Part shown: positions 23,326-35,550 of the stretch, in pieces | Layout: each line of letters starts with the position of its first letter | Position numbering within the stretch: position 1 is the stretch's first letter | From: Apis mellifera | Taxonomy: Eukaryota > Arthropoda > Insecta > Hymenoptera > Apidae | NCBI RefSeq assembly: GCF_003254395.2 | Contig: NC_037648.1 | Span: 15,376,330-15,440,329, forward strand | Length of the DNA stretch: 64,000 nucleotides | Direction: 5' to 3' | Notes under the pieces: model-generated | The model's database searches: none | Seen by the model: only the letters and a program-made list of their open reading frames with translations | What the model was told of the DNA's origin: nothing | Translations under genes and position numbers: made by a program

Positions 23326-23331
23326 TTTATT
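23326..23331 (-). terminator. NFRKB polyadenylation signal
   Basis: AATAAA on the - strand, about 125 bases after the NFRKB stop codon. Confidence 0.45.
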
Positions 23332-23454
23332 ACATTTCATTTCCTTTTTTCTATGCACATAAATAGTATGTTCCTCCCTTAAAATTTTAAACTACAGGAG
23401 ATTAAAATAAGTTGTGAATGAGGATAAATGAAAAAGAAAATGACATTAATTCTG

Positions 23455-26400
23455 TCAAGGTGTACTGTAAGTATTATTTCTTGAAGGTTGTGTTTGGATA
23501 GTTTGCTGTTGATTTCCTGGTGATTGAGATGAAGTTATAGTGGTTGGAGCAATAACTCGTGCATATACCGCTGCGCCTGTGGTCTTTAATCCGGCTGGAG
23601 TCGGTATCACTTTTAAACCGTGCAATGTTTTAATATTGAGTAATTGGCTCGGTAAAATTATAGGTTGTTGCTGTGTCTGTTGTTGGGATGGTTGTTGTTT
23701 TCCGAGAACTACACTTCCGCTATTGCTAACTCCAACTCCTACGTTTTTGTTGCCACTTGCTAAAACTATTGGCTTTCCAGCTAATTGAGCCGTTACCATT
23801 CGTACAGTTTGTGCTTGTTGTGATTGTTGTTGTTGTTGTGTACTAGCTATGATTTTTGATTGACCCGAAGAAGTCTGTGCTTGTGACACTACCTACAAAA
23901 ATCATATTGAAAATTTTGAATAAAACTTCATTTTTGAATTGAACATTATAAAAATTTGATTTAAAATACATACTTGATATTGAGTTTGTATGACTTGTTT
24001 TCCTTGTCTATTAAGTTGATTAGCATGACTAGCTGTAGTCGCCAATTTCAATCCTTTCTGAGCAAGAAGATTTTCTACTGAAATAAGTTGACCACTATTA
24101 GAACTAGTTAAAACCTTTGCTAATATCTTTTGTTGTTGTTGTTGTTGCTGTTGATGCGGTGATTGTTGAATTTGCACTGCAATTGGTTTTCCTCCTATCT
24201 GCGCAATTATGCGCTGCATACCAGATGTTTGTATCGATTGTTGCTGATTAGTAACAACTCTCTGTTGAATTTGTTGTTGTTGTTGCTATTAAAAGAAAAT
24301 GAAAATAAAATACAAGTTGATGAATTATTCAAACGAATTGTACCTTTAATTGTTGTTGTTGTATTTGTTGTGACTGATTACTAGATGGCGATTGTTTAAT
24401 AAATATTGTTTGGCCTTGGAGTCCATGACCTGTGAGAAGGGACTTAATTTGTCCTGGACTAACCAATTTTATTTGAGAAGCTAACAAAGTTTTTCCAGGT
24501 AGTACATGTTGTTGTGGAGATTGTTGTTTTATATTAGCAGTTTGCAAAATGCTTTTTCCTGCTTGATTAGTTACTATTGTTTGTTGTTGTTGTTGTTGTT
24601 GTGATTGTTGTGATTGCTGTTGACTTTGAACTTTAACAGGAGGTAATATGGTAGTTAAATTTGTCGTTACATTCGTCACATTAGAAGCACTGCTAGCTAC
24701 CACAGATTGAGCAGAATGTAAGACAGAATGTCCAGATAATCTAATAGTCTGTAGACCAGCAGATGTTGATACTTGAATTTGATGATGTGGAAAATGTTGT
24801 TGATTTGATTGTAACAAACTCTGAGCACTACTTTTTACAACAGCGACTGGTTTTCCACCAATATTGGTTGCTTTTTTTGCTGGGGTATTTGTAGTAATTT
24901 GAGCTTTCACATCATTAATTACATCTTTTTCTACAGTAATGCTATTAATAGAAGTTGAAGAAGCTGGAAGAGACGTAATTGGAACAGTGGTCCCTGACAT
25001 GGAAATTACTGAAGTTGTAGGCGTGTTGATTGTTGTTGTTACATTCGTCACTACAACAGATTGTTCCGTAGTAACGCAATGATCATTGATATTTTTCTCT
25101 TCACTTTTCTTTTGTTCTTTCCTGCTAGAGAAAAAAAATAAATAGAAATATCATTTAAAGATTTTCTCAAAAAACAAAATTTAAAATTTACCTCGAAATA
25201 ACAGGTTGGGTAGTAGTTGCAGTTTTTCTTTCTTTTTTAGGTGTCGTTTCTTTAGTACTATTAGGAGATTGTTCTTTGTTAACATTAGCAGGTTTTATGA
25301 CTGGTAGAAGAGCTTTATTTCGAGACATGCTACCAACATTTTTCTTATTCTTTGCAACGCCTTGCAATTGTTGATGATACATTTCTGTAAAAAGAAAATA
25401 CATATATTATAAAATATAAAAATAAGCAATCTTTTTAATAAATACAAACCAAATTCTGATTCTGAACGTGCTCGATGAAGATATAGCCATTCTTTACGTC
25501 GTGGATAATACCGTACACAGGGATCTGTTTCATAATGCAATCTGTCTAAAGCTCCAGATACCACAGAATGTAAATATCCTTCTTTATCATCGCTCTCTGT
25601 TTGTTCTCGAATATATTGGGAATCTTTCAGTAACTGACAAATATCAGCTCGAGTTCCTTCACCATTGGGAAGCCTTGCAGTAGCATCTCTGACTAAGGCT
25701 AAGATCGTCACAAAATTTGGTCTGTCTGCTACTAATAATGAGTGTCCGCGAGCCTTGGTTAAACCAGAAGCTATTACAAGAATTCAATAATATATACATA
25801 TATAGATATATATATATATATATATGGTGATTTCTTATACATGATATATATTTTAATAAAAAATTGTATAATCGAACATACCAACATTATGTTGATAAAT
25901 GCCTTTTACTGGACCTACAACAGAAGCGTAACCATGCATTCTGTACGTAAATGCTTTATGAGGTGCAGCGTAACGCATACGCTCTTGTCTCCTAAATTCT
26001 TCTCGTTCTTCCACCGTAGATGGACGAACTTTCCATTCTGTGGGCCATAGCGCACGAGGTGGTTCCCATTCTGCAACAGTATTAATGGATCCACTGTCGA
26101 CACTGATCGATTCTATCGCTGGACTAGAATCTCTGGCGCTCGAATTTGTATTTCCATTTCCAGAATTATTGTTAACATTGCTGCTACTAGTTAGAGGCAC
26201 TTGATTTTGTTGTTTTGCAACTGCTAGAGAGCAAGTGCTAGTTGCAGTTGATAGGCCTAATGAATCTTTATGCATTAAAAATTTCGTACACAAGTCCAAT
26301 AGACGAGAGTCCGAGTCTCGTCCAGCACCAATCCATGCATAGACTCCATTTCCTTTATTTTCTAAGTAAGGAACAAGTTCTGACTCTCTTTCTTGTCGAT

Positions 26401-29297
26401 CACCTATTTCTTGAGAATATGTGAGTTCACCAGCTAGAAATCCCAAAGCTAATGGAACTAGTGCTGGCCAAGAGGATGCTAAAGAATACCAATCGTTTAA
26501 TGGCGAAATAGGATTTCCTTGCCACTGTGTAATAGCTTCCTTCATTTCTCCTGTACTCATTCTATATTCACCTTTTGAGGTGAATGCATCTCTTAATAGT
26601 GAAAAAAAACAAACATGTGTTTCTTGCATCAATTCTGCTCCATTGTTGATATCAATAGTTTCTTCATTACTCGGAACCGTGATTTCTTTATCTGGTATTG
26701 ATATAACTCTTTCATCTTCGCATTTTACATCGTCCAATATATCAATTCCATCATCGAGTTGTATAGGAAGTTGCATCATATCAATGCTATCTAAATCAAG
26801 CTTTTTATCATTTTCTTCTTCTTCTTCTGTTTCTGGAGGAATATCATCATTCATTCCTGTACTAAGTTCTGTTTTTATGTCATCATATTCCATATCTTCC
26901 ACTTCTTTTTTTATTTCTGGAGTAGTTATCATAGAACATTTGCTACCTTTTGGCGTAGCAGGACTTAATTTCTTCTTGGATATTTGATGCATCTCGTATG
27001 CATCTATAGGTTCTGATTTAATTGGTGTTAACATCTTATGATCGATATCCAACGTACTGGAATGTCTGTTTTCATCTGTTGTGTGAGAATAATCACTATT
27101 ATCGCTTTCATGTTTTATTGAATTAGAATTCGTTAATCTTGGTGCTGGTGGACAAAGTGGTGATTGTTCCAATTTTATTCGTTTCTTTGCTGGAGTGATA
27201 CGTATGGAAGGACCAATTAATAATTTGTGCTTCTGTCCAATTTGTGCTCTTTGAGTTAAATCGGCAAGGGCAATACCTTGTGTATTTAATTCTGGATGTA
27301 TCTAGAAAAACATAATAAATATTAGCATTTTAATAACATCCAAATTCTTATTCGCACATATTCAAAAATTACTTCACATACATCTCGCCGAGCTCTTCTC
27401 TTTTTATGTTCAAGTAGCATTTCGCGATACATCTCCTCCGTCTGTTCACGAATAAATAATGATCTATTCGTAGGATATTCTGCTCGTTGCAGCGTAGAGA
27501 AAACAGGTCGAATAGTTTCATCCTCGTGATTTATTTGCAAACCCCGAATGGACAGTCCTTGGGCTCCCATGAGAGAACGTTTCTTCTTCTTCTGCTTAGC
27601 TCCAGACATTTGATAGTGGGGATAGTTCTCCTCGTTCTCAGATGTTGTGTCGGTCGCTAACTTTGTGCTTGCTCCAAGCTCTGTCCTCAGTGCATTCAGT
27701 TCCTCCAAATAGCGCAGTTGCGTTTTCTCTTCAACTGTCGGTTCATTGCTTGTTAGTATTGTCCCTCGGAAGTTACTACATACTTCTCTGCCAAACGGCT
27801 GGAGTGTGGGGGAAGTATAAACAGCCAGAAAATTTTTTACAATTAATCACAGCAGTAGCCTAACTTACCCATAGCAGGTTTTGGTTTCCTCCATTGTATT
27901 TTTGACATCGTTCGTTGCGTCGGCTGACAGAAACCTTGCTTGTAAGCGTTAGACAACAAGCTTTCTCTGGATTTTAATAATTGACTGGCCAATTCATAAG
28001 ATCGTTTACGTTCTTCAAATAACAATCTTCTTTGCTGTGCCTTATGTACTAAGCTACACATTCTTCTAATATCTGGTCGATAATGACCAGCAGACAAATG
28101 AATTTGAAATGCATCTAGAGGTGCCACACCAAATCTAAATTAAATAAATATAAAAATTGAATTAAAATAATTTTTAATTTCTGAAAATTTATTAAAAATT
28201 ATTTATTTTTTAACCTGTGATTTTCATGTTCGAATAACATGCGTAAAGTTTTCTTGGTTTCTGCTTCTACATCACAATCCTTTGGAAAAATTGGTAAAAA
28301 GTTGCATAAAGTATCTTTTTGACTTTCATTAAGGCATTCACTCCAAATATAAGGATAATCCAGAAATTCTTTAAAAATAGCTGCATGCTCACAAAGATCT
28401 TGTGGTAATTTTATCTTAGTGTTTGCAGCAATACATGTTTCCCATTTCTAAAAATGAAATCTTTGTTAATAAAAATATTATTAATAAAAAAATAATAATT
28501 TATATAATAAATTTTAAACAGTACCAGAGTATCTGGACTTTCTGCTTTAACAGAATATTCTGTATTTTCATTTTCTTCTTCATCTTCTTCACCAGAACTA
28601 TGACTTTCAGTGCCACTTGTACCATGCTCATCTCCACTATCATCTCCACTATCAGTTGAAGTACTACTTCCACTGATACTGCTAGTACTACTATTGCTTC
28701 TGGATCCGTGAGAAGATGCATCATCTTCATCTTCTTCAGCTCCACTGTCACCACCAGCTGAACATTCATCCACCTATAAACAAATATAAAGTATAAAAAT
28801 ATGTTATATATGAAACAAAATATGAATAATATTTATTATATGCACAATAAACACTATTCATTTTATTGTTAAAATATTATATATATAAATATATATGTAT
28901 ATTATATATATAATATTATAAAATATTATTAATTTTCATGAGATTAAATAATCTTTTAATATAATTAATACTAATTATTTATTGTGCTATATTATATATT
29001 ATAACAAATATAAATATATAATTAAATTATACGGATTTTATATAATTAAAGATAATAAAAATAGTTACGCATAATGCTAAATAAAACGCGAGGGAAATAT
29101 GCATGTATTCTATAATTAATTATCCAATTTATTATCCAATTAAAATGAAAATAACAAATATATTAGAAACAACAATAGATGTTTCCTTTTTCAAGAGTAA
29201 GATGACACAGGGTATGTATATCGCGTTTCCAGAATATACAGTGTTATCGATCATATGGGTATTAATTTCGAAATAATTAATCATAACCAACCTCCAT
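23455..29297 (-). CDS. NFRKB: NFRKB, INO80 chromatin-remodelling complex subunit
   Basis: Eleven coding exons on the - strand: 29297-29292, 28773-28525, 28447-28215, 28134-27869, 27785-27382, 27301-25882, 25770-25450, 25384-25192, 25124-24344, 24285-23974, 23892-23455. They give about 1540 residues. The first coding exon contributes only Met-Glu. Next come an acidic/Ser-rich N-terminus, the DEUBAD domain (about residues 90-180, with IWSECLNESQKDTLCNFLP and HRFGVAPLDAF), a long acidic linker, the NFRKB winged-helix domain (around residues 605-715, ETHVCFFSLLRDAF) and a second conserved block (ADRPNFVTILALVRDATARL). The C-terminal third is Gln/Thr/Ser-rich with CAA-encoded glutamine runs. In vertebrates this protein binds UCHL5 within INO80. 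The acceptor before the fifth exon is chosen by reading frame. Human NFRKB is about 1300 residues. Confidence 0.92.
24131..24620. repeat. CAA-type trinucleotide tracts inside NFRKB coding exons
   Basis: Short (TTG)n tracts on the + strand at about 24131-24150, 24271-24287, 24350-24372 and 24582-24620 are (CAA)n on the coding strand and encode polyglutamine runs. They flank an intron at 24286-24343, so glutamine repeats sit on both sides of a splice junction. Confidence 0.7.
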
Positions 29298-30584
29298 TCT
29301 TTTTAGTTTCTGCGCTTGCTCTCCTCTTGTCTTCTAAGTTCTGCAGTTCCTACGAAAATAGCAAATCTTCGCCGCTAACAATAATTCACGAAACAGAAAT
29401 AAAGAACCGAAGATAAATCTGTCAATGTTGTTCGATACAAGAAATCCTTTTATCGAGTAAACATTAAGTAATTTCGCTATTCACCGTTTGACCTGTCACA
29501 GCTCCTGCACTCCTACTCTTCCAACAAATTTTAGTCATGGCGTGGAATACAGCGAACAGAACCACGGTGTTTGTATATTGAAAGATCTCGAGCGCGCACC
29601 TTCTTCACCGGTTTAGAACTGTGCCCGTTCAATGGCGGATATTTAAGACTGATCCAAACATAATTATTTTAAATAAATAATAATATTAACAATATTCAAA
29701 CAAATTAAAGATTCTAAATCTTTTATATTAATTCGATTACACATATTTATTAAATTTCTTTTATATTAAATATAAAAGTAAGTATTTCAATTATATAAAG
29801 TTTTATCTAGTGACATTTGTTCATTATCTATCTATCTATTGGCACTAATGTAAAAAAGAAGCATTTAATTCGAATTGAATAGTGAAAAAGTGAAAATATA
29901 CTTACTTTATTTTATATGAATAAAAATATATAGAATAAATGTTGCCTTTTATTTAAACATAGTTATTTATTAGCAAAAAAAAAAAAAAAATATATATTAT
30001 AACAAACGAAGTACAGAAATATGAACGACTAAATCTGTAATGGAAAACATTACCCATATAAAATTTTAAAAAAGTATTTGTTATTTGTAATTTGTTTAAT
30101 CAATGTATAGTAACAAAGCTATATCAAATGAAAAATCTATTGAATATAATTATACAGGTATTTATATTTAAGATAAATAATTTATACTATTATCATTTAT
30201 TGTATTAATTATTACAAAACCTAAATCAAATATTTTTGTACTTTAATTTGTAATATTATATATGTGGTATTTTTTAATAGATAAAGTTAAGTTTACTGTA
30301 AAGTTTTTTTTATATAATATATCTCTATATAATTATGAGTTGGTTTTTGATATTACAAGAATAGATAACATAGTTAATAATAATCTTTTTAGATTTTGTA
30401 CTAAGGAGTTATTTTCATTTTTAATTCTATGTTAATGTATAACTATTTAACAGTAAGTTATACAGAAATAATAGGAACATTCTTACATGTATATCTCCAT
30501 AGAATTTGATGAATTATTCTATATGAAAGAATATTATTAGATGAAAATTTGATTGTTTAATATATATTAACTGCAAAATAATTT
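29298..30584. other. NFRKB leader/promoter and otu 3' untranslated region
   Basis: An acceptor-like TTTTCGTAG on the - strand ends at 29350, so the NFRKB leader exon is probably 29349-29292 with an upstream untranslated exon in the GC-richer patch 29490-29640. From about 29650 to 30584 the DNA is AT-rich and fits the otu 3' untranslated region. No other gene. Confidence 0.45.
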
Positions 30585-33500
30585 TTAAGATGAAGCATTC
30601 TGATTAATATTTTGTACTCCATTGCAAGTTGTTTCTGCAGTTACGGATAATACAGGTGCATATGGCATATAATGCGGTTGTCCAGCAACTGCATACCAGT
30701 GTTCCGGTAAATTTTGCAGCGGTAAATTAAATGGATTTGGAGAGGGACATATGTATGGTGGGCACAGACCGGAATAAGCTTGAGAATAATCTATTCCAGG
30801 ACATAGATGCGGCGGAAAAGTTTGTGCATTACTATTATCATGTATATCGGAATGTGGTAAACACGGGATTGAGACAAAACCTGGATTCAAAGAATAATAA
30901 GGATTCGCAAATGCTTCTGTCTCATTTGCATAGTACGGTAATCCGGAATACATGCTTTGTTGCATATAAGATGCTTGATAAGTATTTAACGCATTTGCAG
31001 AATTGTGTACTTGATGATGTATAGAGTGTGAATGTTGAATATTGATATTATCTTCTTTTATATCCCTTTCTGATTTAAGCATTTTAGAATTTGGTCCATT
31101 GTTTGTATATTGATTGGAAAAATGTGAAGTAGATCGATGTCGATCTATATAAAGAATGAGTATTTATTAAAATTATGCAGAAAAAAAAATTATTCATAAA
31201 TTTTGTTTACTTACTCTCCGAATTTTTTTTAAATCGTGGACCTCCATTTCTACTTAAACGAGAAGATTCTTTATTCATAGATTCTTGTTCTTTTACTTTA
31301 TCACGAGATAGACATGGTGTAGTCTCAGTTTTTTGAATCTGCATATTTTTTATACCGTTCACATATTGATCTCCATTTTCTTGGCATAATGATTGTAAAC
31401 TAATTTCTTTTCGATCATTGGTATGCTCTTTTTTTTGTTGTGTCAATGCACAAGCTTGCATCATATCATTTGTAATATTTGTAATTTCTTCCTCATTCGG
31501 AGGTATTTCTTTTAAATAAATAAATAATAATAAATACACATTATATACGTATAATTATAAATTAACATAATTAATAATATAAGTGATAATATACCTTGAT
31601 ACCACTGACCAAAACCTGGTGATTGTCCATTTGTTAAATAATTCCAATTAGCACCACCACGGAAATACTATCAAATAATTTAAAATAAATAAATAATATA
31701 TAATATAAACAAAAATTAATATACAATAATGTATAAAATCCTACCTCTAATCCTAAATTATAAAAAAATCTCAAAGTAAATGGATCTATAAGAATACAAA
31801 AAATAATATTATTTATAAATTTCATATCAAGTTATATGATAAAAAAAATAATTATTACCTGATAATGGCAAATCACTACCATTTATGTCTATACTTTTTT
31901 CCACAGAGCAATTAATAGAACGTAACATATGATCCATTTGAGTAGAATCTATTAATATAAAATGAAAAAATATAAATAATTTATAATATAGAAGTGATAC
32001 TTTATCTACTAATTAATTACATACCAGCATATGGTGAATAATATACTTCCTTTTGCATTCTTTGTTTGGAATATGAGTTAAAACCTGTATTATTATCATT
32101 TGTTACATTGTTTGATTTTGAATTTCTTAAAAATGTATTTTCAGAATTTTTATATGAAAATGAATTTTTTTCTTTATGTTCTTTATTATTTTCTTGCCCT
32201 CTATTATCTACTGTAGAAGATTGAGTATCATCATGAATCATTCTTGCAGAAAACACATCAACAGAATTCTATGAAAGGAAACATTTTGCAATGATTTACA
32301 TATATAATATATGTATATAATAATTAAATGTGTATTTTGTTATTATTTTATTAACTTACATTAATTGAATAATTAGGACATTTTTCTATTGGATAATTTT
32401 CATATTCTTGATATTCTTGATGATCTATTTTTCTGTAACAAAATATAAATTTATAGAATGTATAGAAATTAAAGTTAAAAAAATTAAGTAATAAATACTT
32501 ACAATGATCCTTCTTCCCAATCAAAATTATTTTTATTAATATTATTAATAATATTATCACTGCTTTCATTTTTATCAATATTATTTGATAAAATATTTAT
32601 ATTAGATTCTTTACTTTTTCGTGGCGTTGTACTGCATGTTTTTTTCCATTTTTGATCTATTAAAATAAAAAATAAATATTTAACAAGAAAATATGAAATT
32701 TTGAAAAAAATATTATATATAAATTTTATTAAGTTTAACTAACTTGAATCTAAAACTAGATTCTTTTTACAAACTGGTAACCAATTAGCCATTTTATTTT
32801 TTTTAGGTGGTAATGGTTTAAGAGCAGAATAAGGTACAATCCTTTTTTCTCCTAATTCTTCAATAAAAACTAATACAGGTCCCTGATTTTTACTCATTTC
32901 TTGAATGTGTCCATAATAAAATATTAGATTATTGCTTTTTTTTTCCAGTACATTTGTATTATTATCATTAGAATCTTTTTCAAGAGAAGACACATAGACG
33001 TTATTATTATTGGTTTTGTCAAAATCTTCTTCATTAATGTCTATTTGTACCAAACATTTGCCACCAATTTGAAGTTCATGACTATTGTGCCTAGTCCATC
33101 CTGCATTTTTCACTTCTAGAGTATATAGAAAAATATATATTTTTTCTTAATCATGTAATATTTTTAATCTCTCATTTTTAATAAAAAATTTTTATTACCC
33201 CTTCTAATTTCATGCCATATATCAAAATCTGTATTACGATAAATATTGGGATCAAGAGCTTTGGCAATTCTATAAGGAAAAGGTGGTATATTTTTTATTA
33301 TACCATGTACATCATCAACTTCATCATTAGCATTTTCATTTCCAACTTTGTTATATATCTCTGCAGTTAATTGACTAAACATGATAAAATTACACTTATG
33401 TATCATTATGAATCATATATTAATAATATTAATATAATTATTATTTGACTTACTCTCTAATTTCCAGATTGCCTTTAAGAAAAAATTTATCATGTCTAAA

Positions 33501-34216
33501 TGAAGCTGTTCTATCATGTAACATTTTATGTACAGTAGCTTCTATATTAGCCATTTGAAAGACATCTTTATATAATATTTGATAAACAATAGCTATAAAT
33601 AATTATTAAAATATTATTGGAATATTATTTATATTATTTACAAAAATATTAATAATATTATAAAACACCTACATTGACAATAAGCAGCATTTGCAACAAA
33701 GTTTCTTGTGTAAATACTTTCATATTGTTTTTGTGGAGTATGGCATAAATATATCACATCTTTGAAACCATTATTAGTAACAGTACGACTAATTTGTTTT
33801 TGACCATTAAATATAATAAATTCTCTCTTATAAAGTAATGACATAGCTTGAATCTCAATCATACCTCCCCATTCAGTAAAACATGTCATTTGTTCCAGAT
33901 AATCATCAAATGGAATTGTTATACTCTGTAAAAATATATATAAAATTTAAAACTTTTATATTAATATTAATTAAAGATTAATCAAATATAATATATTCAC
34001 CTCTATAAATAAATGTTTCATTTTTCTCATAAATTCCACACATTCTTTTCTAACTTTAATGTGATAATATTGTGTCATATAAACTTGTTCACTAACTGCT
34101 CTGAATAAGCAAGTTGGATCTCTAGGTGCATGTTTTCTAAAATATCCTTCATTCTGTAACCATTCGTCAATAGGTTCTTGTGCACGTTTTGATGGTTTTC
34201 TAGGTGATATTTCCAT
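30585..34216 (-). CDS. otu: Otu / OTUD4-family protein: OTU domain plus Tudor domain
   Basis: Thirteen coding exons (34216-34001, 33925-33673, 33592-33454, 33374-33199, 33115-32744, 32656-32503, 32432-32360, 32268-32025, 31948-31859, 31785-31745, 31667-31595, 31508-31215, 31144-30585) give 894 residues in an unbroken frame. The OTU fold covers about residues 15-190, with the nucleophile region RDPTCLFRAVSEQVY (Cys36). A PFPYRIAKALDPNIYRN segment follows, then a Tudor domain (about 275-365, with LVFIEELGEKRIVPY), an Asn-rich linker, and a Tyr/Pro/Asn-rich low-complexity tail. In flies Otu acts in oogenesis and germline differentiation; vertebrate OTUD4 is a deubiquitinase and RNA-associated scaffold. 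The expected catalytic His is Gln139 here (see findings), so ubiquitin protease activity is doubtful. A 5' leader intron (34491-34226) is visible. Confidence 0.9.
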
Positions 34217-35550
34217 TTTTTGCCACTAAAGAGAACAATGAAACTATCTTTCTTTTTTTTGTCAAAAATTCGAATCATTTGTATTTTTGATAAATATATC
34301 AATATATCAATACATTAATTATAAATGTAATATATTAATATAATTCGAGATTTTTCAAAATTTTCATTGATTTAAAATAATAATTTCATATATTTGAAAA
34401 ACATAAAAGGACATATTCTGTCCTTATTGTTAATCGTAAATCCCTACTTCGAAAATAAAAGAAAAAAAATTGATTGTAAATATAATTGTACCTGTTTGAA
34501 GACAAATGATTAATGCGTGATGGAATTCTTTCAATCGAAAGTTATCAGTTACAAGAAAATTTTTAACTGTTACTCTACAGTTAAAGTTTTAGCATGGCTA
34601 CCAAGGACTAGCAACAGGTCCTCCTTCATTAGTTACTAATAGAATCGATTTCTTCAAAACTATTGGACGAAAAGAACTAATCAACCAATCATGATCCGTT
34701 ATTTGGTACTTTTGGGATTAGTTTCGTCAGAAAAGGACTCCCAAGAAGACTACCACAACTAAGAGTTTCAATTATAGACATTTCCTTTGTTTACATTTTC
34801 GCGCGAGTGTTCGAAAGTCGTATTTTGTAGGATAAAGTATAGTAAATATGTATCATCAAAATATTCTTTTATATATAAATTTAATCAATATAATATGCAT
34901 ATAATAAAATATAATAAAATAGGTTTAAGCAATAGACTTTCTTACAAATTATTTTTTTTTATTCATCATAATTTTCATCGGAATGACAATGCGATGTGTA
35001 CGAAATATTAAAAAAGTACAATAGCCTGTTATATAAAATATGATTTTTACACAAATATAAAGTCAACCGCTGTACCATTGCGATATTCTGTAACGCATGC
35101 AATGCTACCAATTTTGTTGCTATCGAAAATAATGTTTGCTTGCGTGCAGTTTTCTTAGTATAAAAAGTACATCCTTTGGCGAGTTAGTATTAAAGACAGA
35201 TGTTGATACAAATCCAAAGTTATTTATTGCTGGTAACGTTAGGAATCAAATTGATAGCTTGTAAAAGTTTATCAAATTTTTTTTTTTAAATTTGGATTTG
35301 GATCTTCATCGTCGTTCTGCTGTTAATAGTTTTATGTAAAAATCGACTTGTGCATCTCGCCGAAAGGGACGCTCATGGCGGTAGTATAAGTATAATCATA
35401 AGATTACATTAACACAGTATTTCGCATTCTCCTTATTTCTTGTTGACAATGTATGAATAATTGTTATAAAATGTCACAATATCGAAAATGGAAGAAATGA
35501 CGAGTCGCCGCTCCCTTTCTTTTCCGTTCATTTTATTTTAAATGCTTGCT
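34217..35550. other. otu 5' region and thymosin 3' untranslated region
   Basis: On the - strand a donor (AAACAG|GTACAA at 34491) and an acceptor ending at 34226 define a 266-base leader intron of otu. Its promoter should lie near 34550-34800. The remainder up to 35550 is the likely thymosin 3' untranslated region plus AT-rich spacer, with no convincing gene. Confidence 0.5.

Larger units (their letters stand above)
22680..23454. other. convergent 3' untranslated regions of IP3K and NFRKB
   Basis: AATAAA for the + strand kinase lies at 23211 and AATAAA for the - strand NFRKB at 23331-23326, so the two transcripts end within roughly 100 bases of each other, around a T tract. No gene lies between. 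Confidence 0.6.
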
